Positions 43,396 through 51,395 of a stretch of DNA of 64,000 bases are shown in pieces. Below the pieces are notes generated by a model. The model saw only the letters and a program-made list of their open reading frames with translations. It was not told where the DNA came from and made no database searches. This DNA is from Butyricimonas sp. Marseille-P3923 (GTDB taxonomy: Bacteria > Bacteroidota > Bacteroidia > Bacteroidales > Marinifilaceae). The DNA is taken from the NCBI RefSeq assembly GCF_900184685.1, contig NZ_FXXL01000007.1, positions 1,860,001-1,924,000 of the forward strand, read 5' to 3'. The stretch's first letter is position 1. Each line of letters starts with the position of its first letter. The position numbers and the translations under genes are program-made.

Positions 43396-44253
43396 CTATT
43401 CCACCGGGATATAAACCTCTGTCACCAAATCCTCCGGTTTCACGTGATCCGGATGATTCAAATACTTCTCGAAACCGGGAGTATTCCCTAGTTTGTATCC
43501 CCTTTCGGGTATCCATTTCAGATAGATAGTGTCATAAACAGCATGAAGATTCGAGTACGGTCCCCGGTAACGGAATATGGCATACTTTCCACCGGCGACC
43601 TCTTTCACCCCGACTTCTCCTTTCGGTTTCCCGACACGAGGCAACGCCAAGCATACATCCGTACGTAACTTATCCGGTTCCGTCACTTTCGGATCATCGT
43701 GATATATACAAAGATGCCCGATTTCCGGCGCAAAAAGATTCTCCTCCCGCACGTGATTCCACAAACGTTGCCACGCGGCGCAATAATCCAGATTAACATA
43801 CGCTCCCACCAGTCGCACGTAAATCACTTGCTGGGGAGCCAGCACTTTTTCCTCTATTTCCAACGGTAAATCCGGTCTTAATTCAATAGGTTTCATAATC
43901 GTGTAATTTTTATTTTTACGGTATTGATTCGGTGAAATACCATAAAACAGTCTGAAACTCTTTGATAACGACGAGGGAACGTCATACCCCACCCGGAAAG
44001 CAATATCCTGTACGGGTAATTCGGAGTAGCGCAATAATCGAGCTGCAGTCTCGACACGCATCCTCGTGATGAAAGCCCCGATCGGTTCACCCAAAAAAGC
44101 CCGCACGATCCGGTGGAAATGCCAAGGTGAAAAACCGGACATCTCAGACAAGATACCCAAGTCGATATTCTCACCCAAATGATTGTTGATATACTCCACG
44201 ATCACGTTGATCCGTTTCACGTATTCCTCCTTTGTCGATAACTTTTGTTCCAT
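43396..44253 (-). CDS. AraC-family regulator with GyrI-like effector domain
   Basis: The 285-residue protein has an N-terminal AraC double HTH (about 10-115, with 'LSEMSGFSPWHFHRIVRAFLGEPIGAFI' and 'VQDIAFRVGYDVPSSLSKSFRLFYGISPNQYRK'). A GyrI-like/SOUL-type ligand domain (about 128-285) has 'VIYVRLVGAYVNLDYCAAWQRLW' and 'GKYAIFRYRGPYSNLHAVYDTIYLKWIPERGYKL'. This is the Rob/SoxS-like layout, inverted in none of its domains. GyrI-like domains bind hydrophobic cationic compounds in relatives. Its own promoter lies at 44273-44280. Confidence 0.88.
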   Translation of the reverse strand: MEQKLSTKEEYVKRINVIVEYINNHLGENIDLGILSEMSGFSPWHFHRIVRAFLGEPIGAFITRMRVETAARLLRYSELPVQDIAFRVGYDVPSSLSKSFRLFYGISPNQYRKNKNYTIMKPIELRPDLPLEIEEKVLAPQQVIYVRLVGAYVNLDYCAAWQRLWNHVREENLFAPEIGHLCIYHDDPKVTEPDKLRTDVCLALPRVGKPKGEVGVKEVAGGKYAIFRYRGPYSNLHAVYDTIYLKWIPERGYKLGNTPGFEKYLNHPDHVKPEDLVTEVYIPVE

Positions 44254-44272
44254 AGTTTTTTGTATTTCAACG

Positions 44273-44280
44273 CAAAAATA
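44273..44280 (-). promoter_or_regulatory. Promoter -7 element of the AraC/GyrI gene
   Basis: TATTTTTG on the minus strand matches TAnnTTTG and lies 20 bases before the ATG. Confidence 0.6.
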
Positions 44281-44408
44281 ACCACCAAAAACAAGACGGA
44301 CTTTTCCCGGATTGCTAAATTACAAACGATAGCCGGATTCTTTAGAAATAAATAGGAAAACCCTCACCATTCATACTACAAGCTAAAAGGAACTTTCACT
44401 CATACAAG

Positions 44409-44472
44409 AAGTTGGTTGGGTGATACTTCTATCATACACCCATCACACTTCTATGAAACTCCTATCAGCATA
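44409..44472. repeat. 11-bp periodic tract
   Basis: Successive 11-mers GGTGATACTTC, TATCATACACC, CATCACACTTC, TATGAAACTCC and TATCAGCATAG share a YAT..A.ACNYC pattern. They fill part of the 346-base gap before the flavin-domain gene. Nothing else is seen in the gap except the terminator at 44547. Confidence 0.5.
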
Positions 44473-44546
44473 GTAAAGCATTGATTATAAACAGATTTTC
44501 CAAAAATTCTATTCTCAATCAAATGTATTTTATACCTTTTATAAAT

Positions 44547-44576
44547 AAAAGGCACCCGTGGGAAATGATGCCTTTT
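44547..44576 (-). terminator. Terminator of the pyridoxamine oxidase-like gene
   Basis: The 8-bp stem AAAAGGCA/TGCCTTTT (44547-44554, 44569-44576) with a T-rich tail on the minus strand lies 24 bases past the stop. Confidence 0.8.
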
Positions 44577-44599
44577 ACCCTCCAATTCGTTTAGTTTGT

Positions 44600-45013
44600 C
44601 TACAGTTCAGCGTGTTCGAACTTAAAATCAAGCCAATAAGTAGCCCGCTTTGCCGTAAACTTCAACACGCAATAAGTGGGGTCATCCTTTCCGCCGGGGA
44701 AATGCTGGATAAACCAATCCTGCCATAACGCGTCTTTCTCCGCCTTGTCGGTAACAACCTCGATATCTCCGGTCAGCACGACACTATTGATTTCCTTCTG
44801 GAAACACACTCCCGCTTTCGGGTTCACCTCAAAATGTTTTGTTTTCTCGGAATAGGTTCCCGTCGAGAACCAGATCGTGGTAATTCCCTCGTTTTTCACC
44901 TTGGACATGGGTACCGGACGGGGATAACCATTCTCGTCCACGGATGCCAGCACCACGCTATCACACTGTTCCAACAATAATTCCGCCTTACGTTTTAATT
45001 CTTCCATTTTCAA
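44600..45013 (-). CDS. Pyridoxamine 5'-phosphate oxidase-like flavin protein
   Basis: The 137-residue split-barrel protein has 'SVVLASVDENGYPRPVPMSKV', 'TTIWFSTGTYSEKTKHFEVNPKAGVCF' and a Trp-rich C-terminal 'RATYWLDFKFEH'. It resembles general stress protein 26 and the PNPOx-like group, which bind FMN or F420; the substrate is unknown. A consensus -7 box (TATATTTG, 45035-45042) precedes it. Start 45013 or 45007. Confidence 0.82.
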   Translation of the reverse strand: MKMEELKRKAELLLEQCDSVVLASVDENGYPRPVPMSKVKNEGITTIWFSTGTYSEKTKHFEVNPKAGVCFQKEINSVVLTGDIEVVTDKAEKDALWQDWFIQHFPGGKDDPTYCVLKFTAKRATYWLDFKFEHAEL

Positions 45014-45081
45014 TACATTTAAAAATTATACTTGCAAATATAAGAGAGGGAACACTCTAATCTCTTGTAAAAAATCGACTT

Positions 45082-45891
45082 TTACCCGTCTAAATATGTA
45101 ATCGGAATACCTTTCGGCAAAGAGGCAAACACGGAAGGCGGACTTCCGGACAATCGCTTGAATTCTTTTACCAGATGCGACTGATCATAATAACCACAAT
45201 CTATCGCCACGGAGAAAAGATTGTCACGAGTTACTTGACGCAACACATCCATGGTGCGGCGAAATCTCACGATACGGGTATATTCTTTCGGGGTATACCC
45301 GGTCGCGTGCTTAAAACGACGTTCAAAATGCCGTTGACACAAACAAACTTGCTCCATGAGTTCCCGCACGGGAATTTTTCCATCCGCTTGATGCATCAAC
45401 CCGACCGCCCGCACCACCTGCTTATCCACCTCCCCGGAATAACGTAAACAAAACAACAAATATCTCTCGATTATCAGCAAACGTTCCTTCAAGGTGTTCT
45501 TCTCCCTCAAAATTGCAGCAAAACCAGCGTTAAACAAAACATCCAAATCCGGTAGAAACACCCGCTGATCGGTAAACTCACTCATGGGAATCTTCGTGAA
45601 AACGGTCAACCCACAGGGAGTAAACCTCACCCCGATCAAGTGTATCATCTCGGAACAAACCTGCAATTCGGAATACGCCCGCATGGGACCGACAAAATAA
45701 GCCTGCATACCTCCTATCTTCATCCCGTTTTGATCTGCCAAGTTAGCCGACTCATCCAGATTAAATATAAAATCAGTACACCCGTCCGGCAAAATTTTAA
45801 TGCGCTCCTCCGGCTCTAACGTACCCTCCATCACCCAATACTTATCTATATAGGGTGCCAATATTTCATGAGGCTGATATTCTTTATACAT
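45082..45891 (-). CDS. AraC-family regulator with DUF6597-type sensor domain
   Basis: The 269-residue protein has an N-terminal DUF6597 domain ('YIDKYWVMEGT', 'ILPDGCTDFIFNL', 'HLIGVRFTPCGLTVFTKIP'). A C-terminal AraC HTH (about 165-265) has 'VCLCQRHFERRFKHATGYTPKEYTRIVRFRRTMDVL' and 'FSVAIDCGYYDQSHLVKEFKRLSGSPPSVF'. It follows the PNPOx-like gene's promoter region and may regulate it. A TAGATTTG box at 45923-45930 is its likely -7 element. Confidence 0.88.
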   Translation of the reverse strand: MYKEYQPHEILAPYIDKYWVMEGTLEPEERIKILPDGCTDFIFNLDESANLADQNGMKIGGMQAYFVGPMRAYSELQVCSEMIHLIGVRFTPCGLTVFTKIPMSEFTDQRVFLPDLDVLFNAGFAAILREKNTLKERLLIIERYLLFCLRYSGEVDKQVVRAVGLMHQADGKIPVRELMEQVCLCQRHFERRFKHATGYTPKEYTRIVRFRRTMDVLRQVTRDNLFSVAIDCGYYDQSHLVKEFKRLSGSPPSVFASLPKGIPITYLDG

Positions 45892-46133
45892 CGGTTGGTC
45901 TATATATCGGTTTCTCCAAAAACAAATCTACACAAAAAAATCCGGACTATCCACATGATTCCACGCCAATACTGGGGAGAAATTCCACACGTGAGGCAAT
46001 TAATTCCCCATATTCCACAATATCACGAATCGACACATTCGCTGTATATCAGTCATTTAAATATAATAAAATACAATGGCATACCAGTTGTTTTATTTAA
46101 GACATAGAATAAAACATCAAAAACAAAAAAACT

Positions 46134-47012
46134 ATGAGAACGTTTATCTTTTTAACGATTAGTCTGTTTTCTATCGCTTTTCTGGGCAGTTGCGTGGAAA
46201 GTTCACAAAAATATAAATCAGCGTTAGCGAAAATTGATTCACTACAAGCCATCAGCAACACTCAAGGCGATGAAATGGAGAAATTACTGACCGATCTGAA
46301 TGACATTTCAGCCGGAATGCAATCTATCCGAGAAGCGGAACATATTCTTGCTGTTGAAGCACAAAGCGACAGCAAGAGTAACAAGAGCAAAGCACAAATC
46401 ACCGCTTTAAAGAATGACGTGCAAGCCTTGGCAGACGCTATTGAAGGTTACAAGACTCAAATAGCCAAGTTGGAAAAATCCAACAAAAGCCAATCGGCAC
46501 AATTCAAGAAATTGATCGCCGGACTGAACGAAGAATTGGCTATCCGCGACCAAAAACTCAACGAACTCAACCAAGTTCTCGCCGCAAGAGAGAAAGAACT
46601 GGGTATCAAAACGAAACAAATTGCAGAATTGAATCAAAACGTGGAGAACCTGCAACAAGAATCAACCTCTCAAAAAGAAACGATCTCTCAACAGGATCAA
46701 ACGATGAACACCGTTCACTACTTGTTAGGTTCCAGAAAAAACCTGAGAGATGCCAACGTGATCACACGGCAAGGAATCTTTTGCCCGCCAATCGTATCCA
46801 CCCAAGCACAAAACGCTGCATTCGTGGACGGTGATATGCGCGAGTTGACCACGATAGCGTTGAACTCCAAGAAAGCAAAAATCCTTTCCGTTCACCCAAG
46901 CGATTCATACGCCGTGGAAGAGGGAAACGACGGTATGCAAACCTTGAAAATCAGCAACCCGAGTGCATTCTGGAAACAAACCAAATACTTGGTAGTGATG
47001 ATTAACGAGTAA
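46134..47012 (+). CDS. Coiled-coil lipoprotein, medium length
   Basis: The 292-residue lipoprotein has a signal ending 'SIAFLGSC' and mature start CVESSQKYKSALAKIDSLQ. Residues about 25-190 form a continuous coiled coil ('ALADAIEGYKTQIAKLEKSNKSQSAQFKKLIAGLNEELAIRDQKLNEL'). A compact beta-rich C-terminal domain of about 95 residues follows ('HYLLGSRKNLRDANVITRQGIF'). The coil-then-domain layout resembles periplasmic tethers seen widely in Bacteroidota; no function is known. A hairpin near 47050-47085 ends it. Confidence 0.75.
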   Translation: MRTFIFLTISLFSIAFLGSCVESSQKYKSALAKIDSLQAISNTQGDEMEKLLTDLNDISAGMQSIREAEHILAVEAQSDSKSNKSKAQITALKNDVQALADAIEGYKTQIAKLEKSNKSQSAQFKKLIAGLNEELAIRDQKLNELNQVLAAREKELGIKTKQIAELNQNVENLQQESTSQKETISQQDQTMNTVHYLLGSRKNLRDANVITRQGIFCPPIVSTQAQNAAFVDGDMRELTTIALNSKKAKILSVHPSDSYAVEEGNDGMQTLKISNPSAFWKQTKYLVVMINE

Positions 47013-47145
47013 CTTCAAATTCACACACTCATATACACACAACACACACAGGCAAGGTGCTCCGGATTCTCCGGGGCATCTTTTTTTTATTTGCATCTTC
47101 TCGTATTTTTTCAGAACTTTGTACACGACACGAAAAGAAAAGACT

Positions 47146-47886
47146 ATGAAAATGCTCCTTCTCATCTCATTATGCATGTTTATGGAAAACGAACCGGATT
47201 TCGTGAAGCAACAAAAAAAATATCCCCGCGTGCGGAATGCTTACCAAGAAAAAGAAACTTTGTTAAGACAACGATTACAAGATGCAGGGTTATCGTTTGA
47301 CAATATACATATCCTTATCACGGCTTATAAACAGGAAGAGAGCTTGACGGTCTACGCTAAAGCACCTAAAGACTCCGTGTACAAGAAAATCACGACCTAT
47401 CGCATCTGCGCCCGCTCCGGTCGCTTAGGCCCTAAACGCCGCCAAGGTGATCTCCAAGTACCGGAAGGCTTCTATCACATCAGCCATTTCAACCCTGCCA
47501 GCAATTACCACCTTTCACTGATGATAAACTACCCGAACCGGTCGGACAGACTGAAGAGCAAAGCATCAAACCTCGGGGGAAGTATTTGCATTCACGGCAA
47601 TTGTGTCACGATCGGATGTCTCCCGATGACCGATAATCATATTAAAGAGATATACCTGTACGCCGTGCAGGCACGTCAGAACGGGCAAAAGAATATCCCC
47701 GTCTATATATTCCCTTTCAAATTCTCGGACAAGAACGTGGTGCGATACAGGGAAACCTACAAAGCGTATCCCGACTTGCTTGACTTCTGGGACAATCTGC
47801 GTTCCGGACACGATCTGTTTATCAAAGACTTAAAAGAATTGAATGTTTCCGTCGACCGCCTTGGTAATTATCTATTCGCGAAATAG
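47146..47886 (+). CDS. YafK-like L,D-transpeptidase family protein
   Basis: The 246-residue protein has a short hydrophobic signal (MKMLLLISLCMF). Its YkuD-fold catalytic motif is 'GGSICIHGNCVTIGCLPMTD', with His and Cys spaced as in the YafK (DpaA) group. 'VPEGFYHISHFNPASNYHLSLMINYPN' is a conserved substrate-side loop. Members cut or form links between peptidoglycan and partner proteins in the periplasm; which reaction applies here is not readable. The start at 47146 is chosen because the ATG at 47119 would put a charged stretch before the signal. Confidence 0.85.
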   Translation: MKMLLLISLCMFMENEPDFVKQQKKYPRVRNAYQEKETLLRQRLQDAGLSFDNIHILITAYKQEESLTVYAKAPKDSVYKKITTYRICARSGRLGPKRRQGDLQVPEGFYHISHFNPASNYHLSLMINYPNRSDRLKSKASNLGGSICIHGNCVTIGCLPMTDNHIKEIYLYAVQARQNGQKNIPVYIFPFKFSDKNVVRYRETYKAYPDLLDFWDNLRSGHDLFIKDLKELNVSVDRLGNYLFAK

Positions 47887-47944
47887 AATAACCTATCCTT
47901 AAAATCACTACCTTAGCGTGCAATTACAAAAAGGAGAAAGCAAT

Positions 47945-48784
47945 ATGCTATTTAACAAGAACGAACAAAAACTTTCCCCGGAAATCGAGGAAAAACTGAA
48001 ATACTATCGTCGTCAGGGACACGTCGTTCCTCCCCGGAAAATCATTAAAAATGCAGAACAGATAGAAGGTATCCGGGAGAGTGCCAAGATCAATACCGCC
48101 GTGCTTGACCACGTGGCGGCACATATCCACGAGGGAATGTCCACCGAAGACATCAACACGCTGGTCTACGATTTCACCGTGGCACACGGGGCTATCCCGG
48201 CACCGTTGAATTACGAGGGATTTCCCAAAAGCGTGTGCACCTCGATCAACGAGGAAGTTTGCCACGGCATCCCGAGCAAAGACGTAATTCTGCGCGACGG
48301 GGATATTATCAACGTCGATGTTTCCACCATCTATAACGGTTACTTTTCCGACGCCTCCCGTATGTTCATGATTGGCAACGTTTCGGAAGCCAAACAGCGC
48401 CTAGTGCAAGTCACGAAAGAATGTCTTGAAAGAGGAATCGAGGCTACCAAACCATGGGGATTCCTCGGTGACATCGGTGCCGTCATCCAAGCCCACGCCG
48501 AAAACAACGGTTATACCGTGGTACGGGAATTTTGCGGGCACGGGGTAGGACTGAAATTCCACGAGATACCCGAAGTGGAACACGTGGGACGCAAAGGCAC
48601 GGGAATGCTCCTCGTACCCGGCATGATTTTTACCATTGAACCCATGATTAACATGGGAAAAGCGGATATATTCATAGACGAGGAGAACGATTGGACAGTC
48701 ATTACCGAAGACGAACAACCGTCCGCCCAATGGGAAAATACCGTCTTGATCACCGAAACGGGAATAGAAATATTAACATGGTAA
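47945..48784 (+). CDS. map: Methionine aminopeptidase, type I
   Basis: The 279-residue product starts MLFNKNEQKLSPEIEEKLKYYRRQG. It carries a short N-terminal zinc-free extension and the pita-bread fold. Metal ligands are Asp in 'NVDVSTIYNGYFSDASR', His in 'CGHGVGLKFHE', and Glu in 'TIEPMIN' and 'WENTVLITETG'. It removes initiator Met in the cytoplasm. A Shine-Dalgarno-like AAAGGAG lies eight bases before the ATG, unusual for this phylum, and fixes the start at 47945. The helicase gene begins 10 bases after the stop. Confidence 0.95.
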   Translation: MLFNKNEQKLSPEIEEKLKYYRRQGHVVPPRKIIKNAEQIEGIRESAKINTAVLDHVAAHIHEGMSTEDINTLVYDFTVAHGAIPAPLNYEGFPKSVCTSINEEVCHGIPSKDVILRDGDIINVDVSTIYNGYFSDASRMFMIGNVSEAKQRLVQVTKECLERGIEATKPWGFLGDIGAVIQAHAENNGYTVVREFCGHGVGLKFHEIPEVEHVGRKGTGMLLVPGMIFTIEPMINMGKADIFIDEENDWTVITEDEQPSAQWENTVLITETGIEILTW

Positions 48785-48794
48785 GCTCCTACAC

Positions 48795-50699
48795 ATGGCT
48801 TCCGAACAGATAGACTCCCCGCTCGTCGACTTACTCCGGCAATACAAGTTATTGCAACAGGAATACGAATGCGAGAAGGAGATGTTTTATCAACAAACCC
48901 AACGAGCCGGAATACCGAAACGTATCCGGCAAGGCGTGTGTTGGTACCCGGTAGCCCCCAGACGAAGCTACTACAACTCGTTAAACCAGTTGGTCGTTGA
49001 GATCAATCGTGACGAGAATGACGAAACGGAACACAATTTCGAATACGGTCGTCCGGTTTGCTTTTTCAAGTTTGACGATGCCGGGCAATTACGCTATTTC
49101 AATTTCTCGGCAACTATCAGCTACGTGCACGAGAACACGATGCTGGTCGCGTTGCCTCATCCCGATGCCTTGCTGGACGTACAAAACGCCCGCAAATTGG
49201 GCGTTCAATTGTATTTCGACGGTACTTCATACAAGACCATGTTTGCCGCGTTGACCGAAGTCATGGAAGCAAAGAACAACCGTTTGGCACACTTGCGGGA
49301 AGTACTTCTCGGCGGCATCACCCCGCAACAACGAGAAATTCTCCCGACACGCCTCATGTGGCTGAACCCTTCGCAGGAAAAAGCGGTCAATCGGGTACTC
49401 CGTGCCAAGGAAGTTGCCGTCGTACACGGTCCCCCCGGAACGGGCAAAACGACAACCCTAGTAGAAGCCGTGTACGAAACACTGCGTCGGGAAAACCAAG
49501 TACTGGTATGCGCCCAAAGCAACACGGCAGTAGACTGGATAGCCGAGAAGTTAGTAGACCGGGGGGTAAACGTCATGCGAATCGGTAACCCGACACGGGT
49601 AAACGACAAAATGCTCGCGTTCACGTACGAACGCCGGTTCGAATCACACCCCTCCTACCCGACGTTACGCTCCGTCCGAAGTGCCATACGGGAAGCAATA
49701 GCTCGAGTCAAACGCTTGAAAGGAAACAAAAAAGAATCGGAACGCTCCCGCTTAAATCGCCTGCGTGATCAAGCCATTGAACTGGAAATCAAAATCGACG
49801 CCCAACTCTTCGGGGAAGCCCGCGTGATAGCCTGCACTCTAGTAGGTTCCGCAAACAAGATATTGAACGGGAAAACATTTTCCACCCTTTTTATCGACGA
49901 GGCGGCACAAGCCCTCGAAGCCGCTTGCTGGATAGCTATCACCAAAGCCAACCGAGTCGTATTTGCCGGAGATCATTACCAACTCCCGCCCACGATCAAA
50001 TGTATCGAGGCGGCACGAGGCGGATTAGACCGGACTTTGATACAAAAAATTTCCCGACGGAAACCGGAAACTGTTTCCATGCTCGAAATCCAATACCGGA
50101 TGCACGAGGACATCATGCATTTCCCGTCAAAATGGTTCTACCGGGGACGCCTGCAAGCCGCTCCCGAGGTGAGCCACCGCAATATCCTCGAGTTCGACAC
50201 CCCCGTCGAGTGGTTCGACACGGCACGACTCGAACTTTCGGAAGACCGCGTAAACGAAACCTTCGGGCGCATCAACAAGCCGGAGGCAGAATTATTGGTA
50301 CAACAATTACAAGAGTATATCGAGAAAATCGGGATAGAACGAGTTTTAGACGAAAGAATTGACTTCGGACTAATCTCTCCATACCGGGTGCAAGTGCAAT
50401 ACATCCGCCAACTCATCAAGCACAACCGCTTCTTTCATCCCTTGAAACGCCTTATTACCATTCACACCGTCGACGGTTTCCAAGGTCAAGAACGGGATGT
50501 CATTCTCATCAGCCTCGTCCGTGCCAACGAAGACGGCAACATCGGGTTTCTCAATGACCTGCGTCGCATGAATGTCGCTATCACCCGGGCCCGCATGAAA
50601 CTTATCATACTCGGCGATGCCCCAACCCTCACCCGCCACGCTTTCTACAAAGCATTGTATGAATATATCGGGGAGAGAGGGAAAATAATCAATCTATAA
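48795..50699 (+). CDS. SF1 DNA/RNA helicase, IGHMBP2/Dna2-like
   Basis: The 634-residue helicase has Walker A 'VVHGPPGTGKTTTLVEAV', motif Ia 'LVCAQSNTAVDWIAEKL', Walker B 'LFIDEAAQALE', motif III 'VFAGDHYQLPPT', motif IV 'SMLEIQYRMHEDIM', motif V 'IHTVDGFQGQERDVILISLVRAN' and motif VI 'RRMNVAITRARMKLI'. The N-terminal 190 residues resemble the oligonucleotide-binding stalk region of SF1B (Upf1-like) helicases. It is probably co-transcribed with map. The specific nucleic acid substrate is unknown. Confidence 0.92.
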   Translation: MASEQIDSPLVDLLRQYKLLQQEYECEKEMFYQQTQRAGIPKRIRQGVCWYPVAPRRSYYNSLNQLVVEINRDENDETEHNFEYGRPVCFFKFDDAGQLRYFNFSATISYVHENTMLVALPHPDALLDVQNARKLGVQLYFDGTSYKTMFAALTEVMEAKNNRLAHLREVLLGGITPQQREILPTRLMWLNPSQEKAVNRVLRAKEVAVVHGPPGTGKTTTLVEAVYETLRRENQVLVCAQSNTAVDWIAEKLVDRGVNVMRIGNPTRVNDKMLAFTYERRFESHPSYPTLRSVRSAIREAIARVKRLKGNKKESERSRLNRLRDQAIELEIKIDAQLFGEARVIACTLVGSANKILNGKTFSTLFIDEAAQALEAACWIAITKANRVVFAGDHYQLPPTIKCIEAARGGLDRTLIQKISRRKPETVSMLEIQYRMHEDIMHFPSKWFYRGRLQAAPEVSHRNILEFDTPVEWFDTARLELSEDRVNETFGRINKPEAELLVQQLQEYIEKIGIERVLDERIDFGLISPYRVQVQYIRQLIKHNRFFHPLKRLITIHTVDGFQGQERDVILISLVRANEDGNIGFLNDLRRMNVAITRARMKLIILGDAPTLTRHAFYKALYEYIGERGKIINL

Positions 50700-50733
50700 A
50701 TTGACACCCCAACTTCAATAATTCCAAACAAAA

Positions 50734-50758
50734 AGAGGGCCGTGGAAATCAGCCCTCT
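50734..50758. terminator. Terminator between helicase and flavodoxin genes
   Basis: The 7-bp stem AGAGGGC/GCCCTCT (50734-50740, 50752-50758) is followed on the minus strand by TTTTTG. It serves fldA and probably also the convergent helicase gene. Confidence 0.82.
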
Positions 50759-50780
50759 AATTCAACAACAACAACTAGAC

Positions 50781-51287
50781 TCAACAAATCACTTGTTTTA
50801 AATTACTAACCCAAGTATCTATTCTTTTATCTGTCAACTCGGACTCGTTCGCCTCGTCCAACGGTAATCCCACGAAACGACCGTCCACGCACGCGACAGA
50901 ATCATCATAACTATACCCGTCAGCATCCACGCTACCGATAAACTCACATCCTGTCCCTTGAAGTTCATTGTAAATGATACCGATTGCATCACAGAAAGAA
51001 CCACCAAACGACATACCGTCCCCGCAACCGAATATCGCAACCATCTTGCCGGACAAATTCTTACCTTTCAACTTATCGAGAAAAACACCCCAATCATCCT
51101 GCAACTCACCGATTCCCCAAGTTGAACTACCCAACAACAAAACATCATATTTATCCACTTCGTCCACTTTCGTGTTACCCACGTTAAACACGTTTGTTGT
51201 ACCCAAGCGGGAAGCAATCGCTTCCGCGACTCCTTCTGTTGCCCCGGTCGTGGAGCCATAAAATATTCCTATCGTTTTCATCTTCAT
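50781..51287 (-). CDS. fldA: Flavodoxin
   Basis: The 168-residue long-chain flavodoxin has the FMN phosphate loop 'IFYGSTTGATEGVAEAI' and isoalloxazine loops near 'LGSSTWGIGELQDDWGVFLD' and 'FGCGDGMSFGGSFCDAIG'. It is a soluble low-potential electron carrier. The start is 51287 (MKMKTIGIF) or 51281, and a TATCTTTG promoter element lies at 51308-51315. Confidence 0.95.
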   Translation of the reverse strand: MKMKTIGIFYGSTTGATEGVAEAIASRLGTTNVFNVGNTKVDEVDKYDVLLLGSSTWGIGELQDDWGVFLDKLKGKNLSGKMVAIFGCGDGMSFGGSFCDAIGIIYNELQGTGCEFIGSVDADGYSYDDSVACVDGRFVGLPLDEANESELTDKRIDTWVSNLKQVIC

Positions 51288-51307
51288 CTTTCTTTTTTGT
51301 TCATGAC

Positions 51308-51315
51308 AAAGATAC
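51308..51315 (-). promoter_or_regulatory. fldA promoter -7 element
   Basis: TATCTTTG on the minus strand, 20 bases before the ATG. Confidence 0.65.
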
Positions 51316-51395
51316 CCCCTTCCACAACCCCGTGAAATCCCTATAAATAGCTAAATTTTACCGGCACTATCCCTACATGGCGGTAGTTGTCCGTT

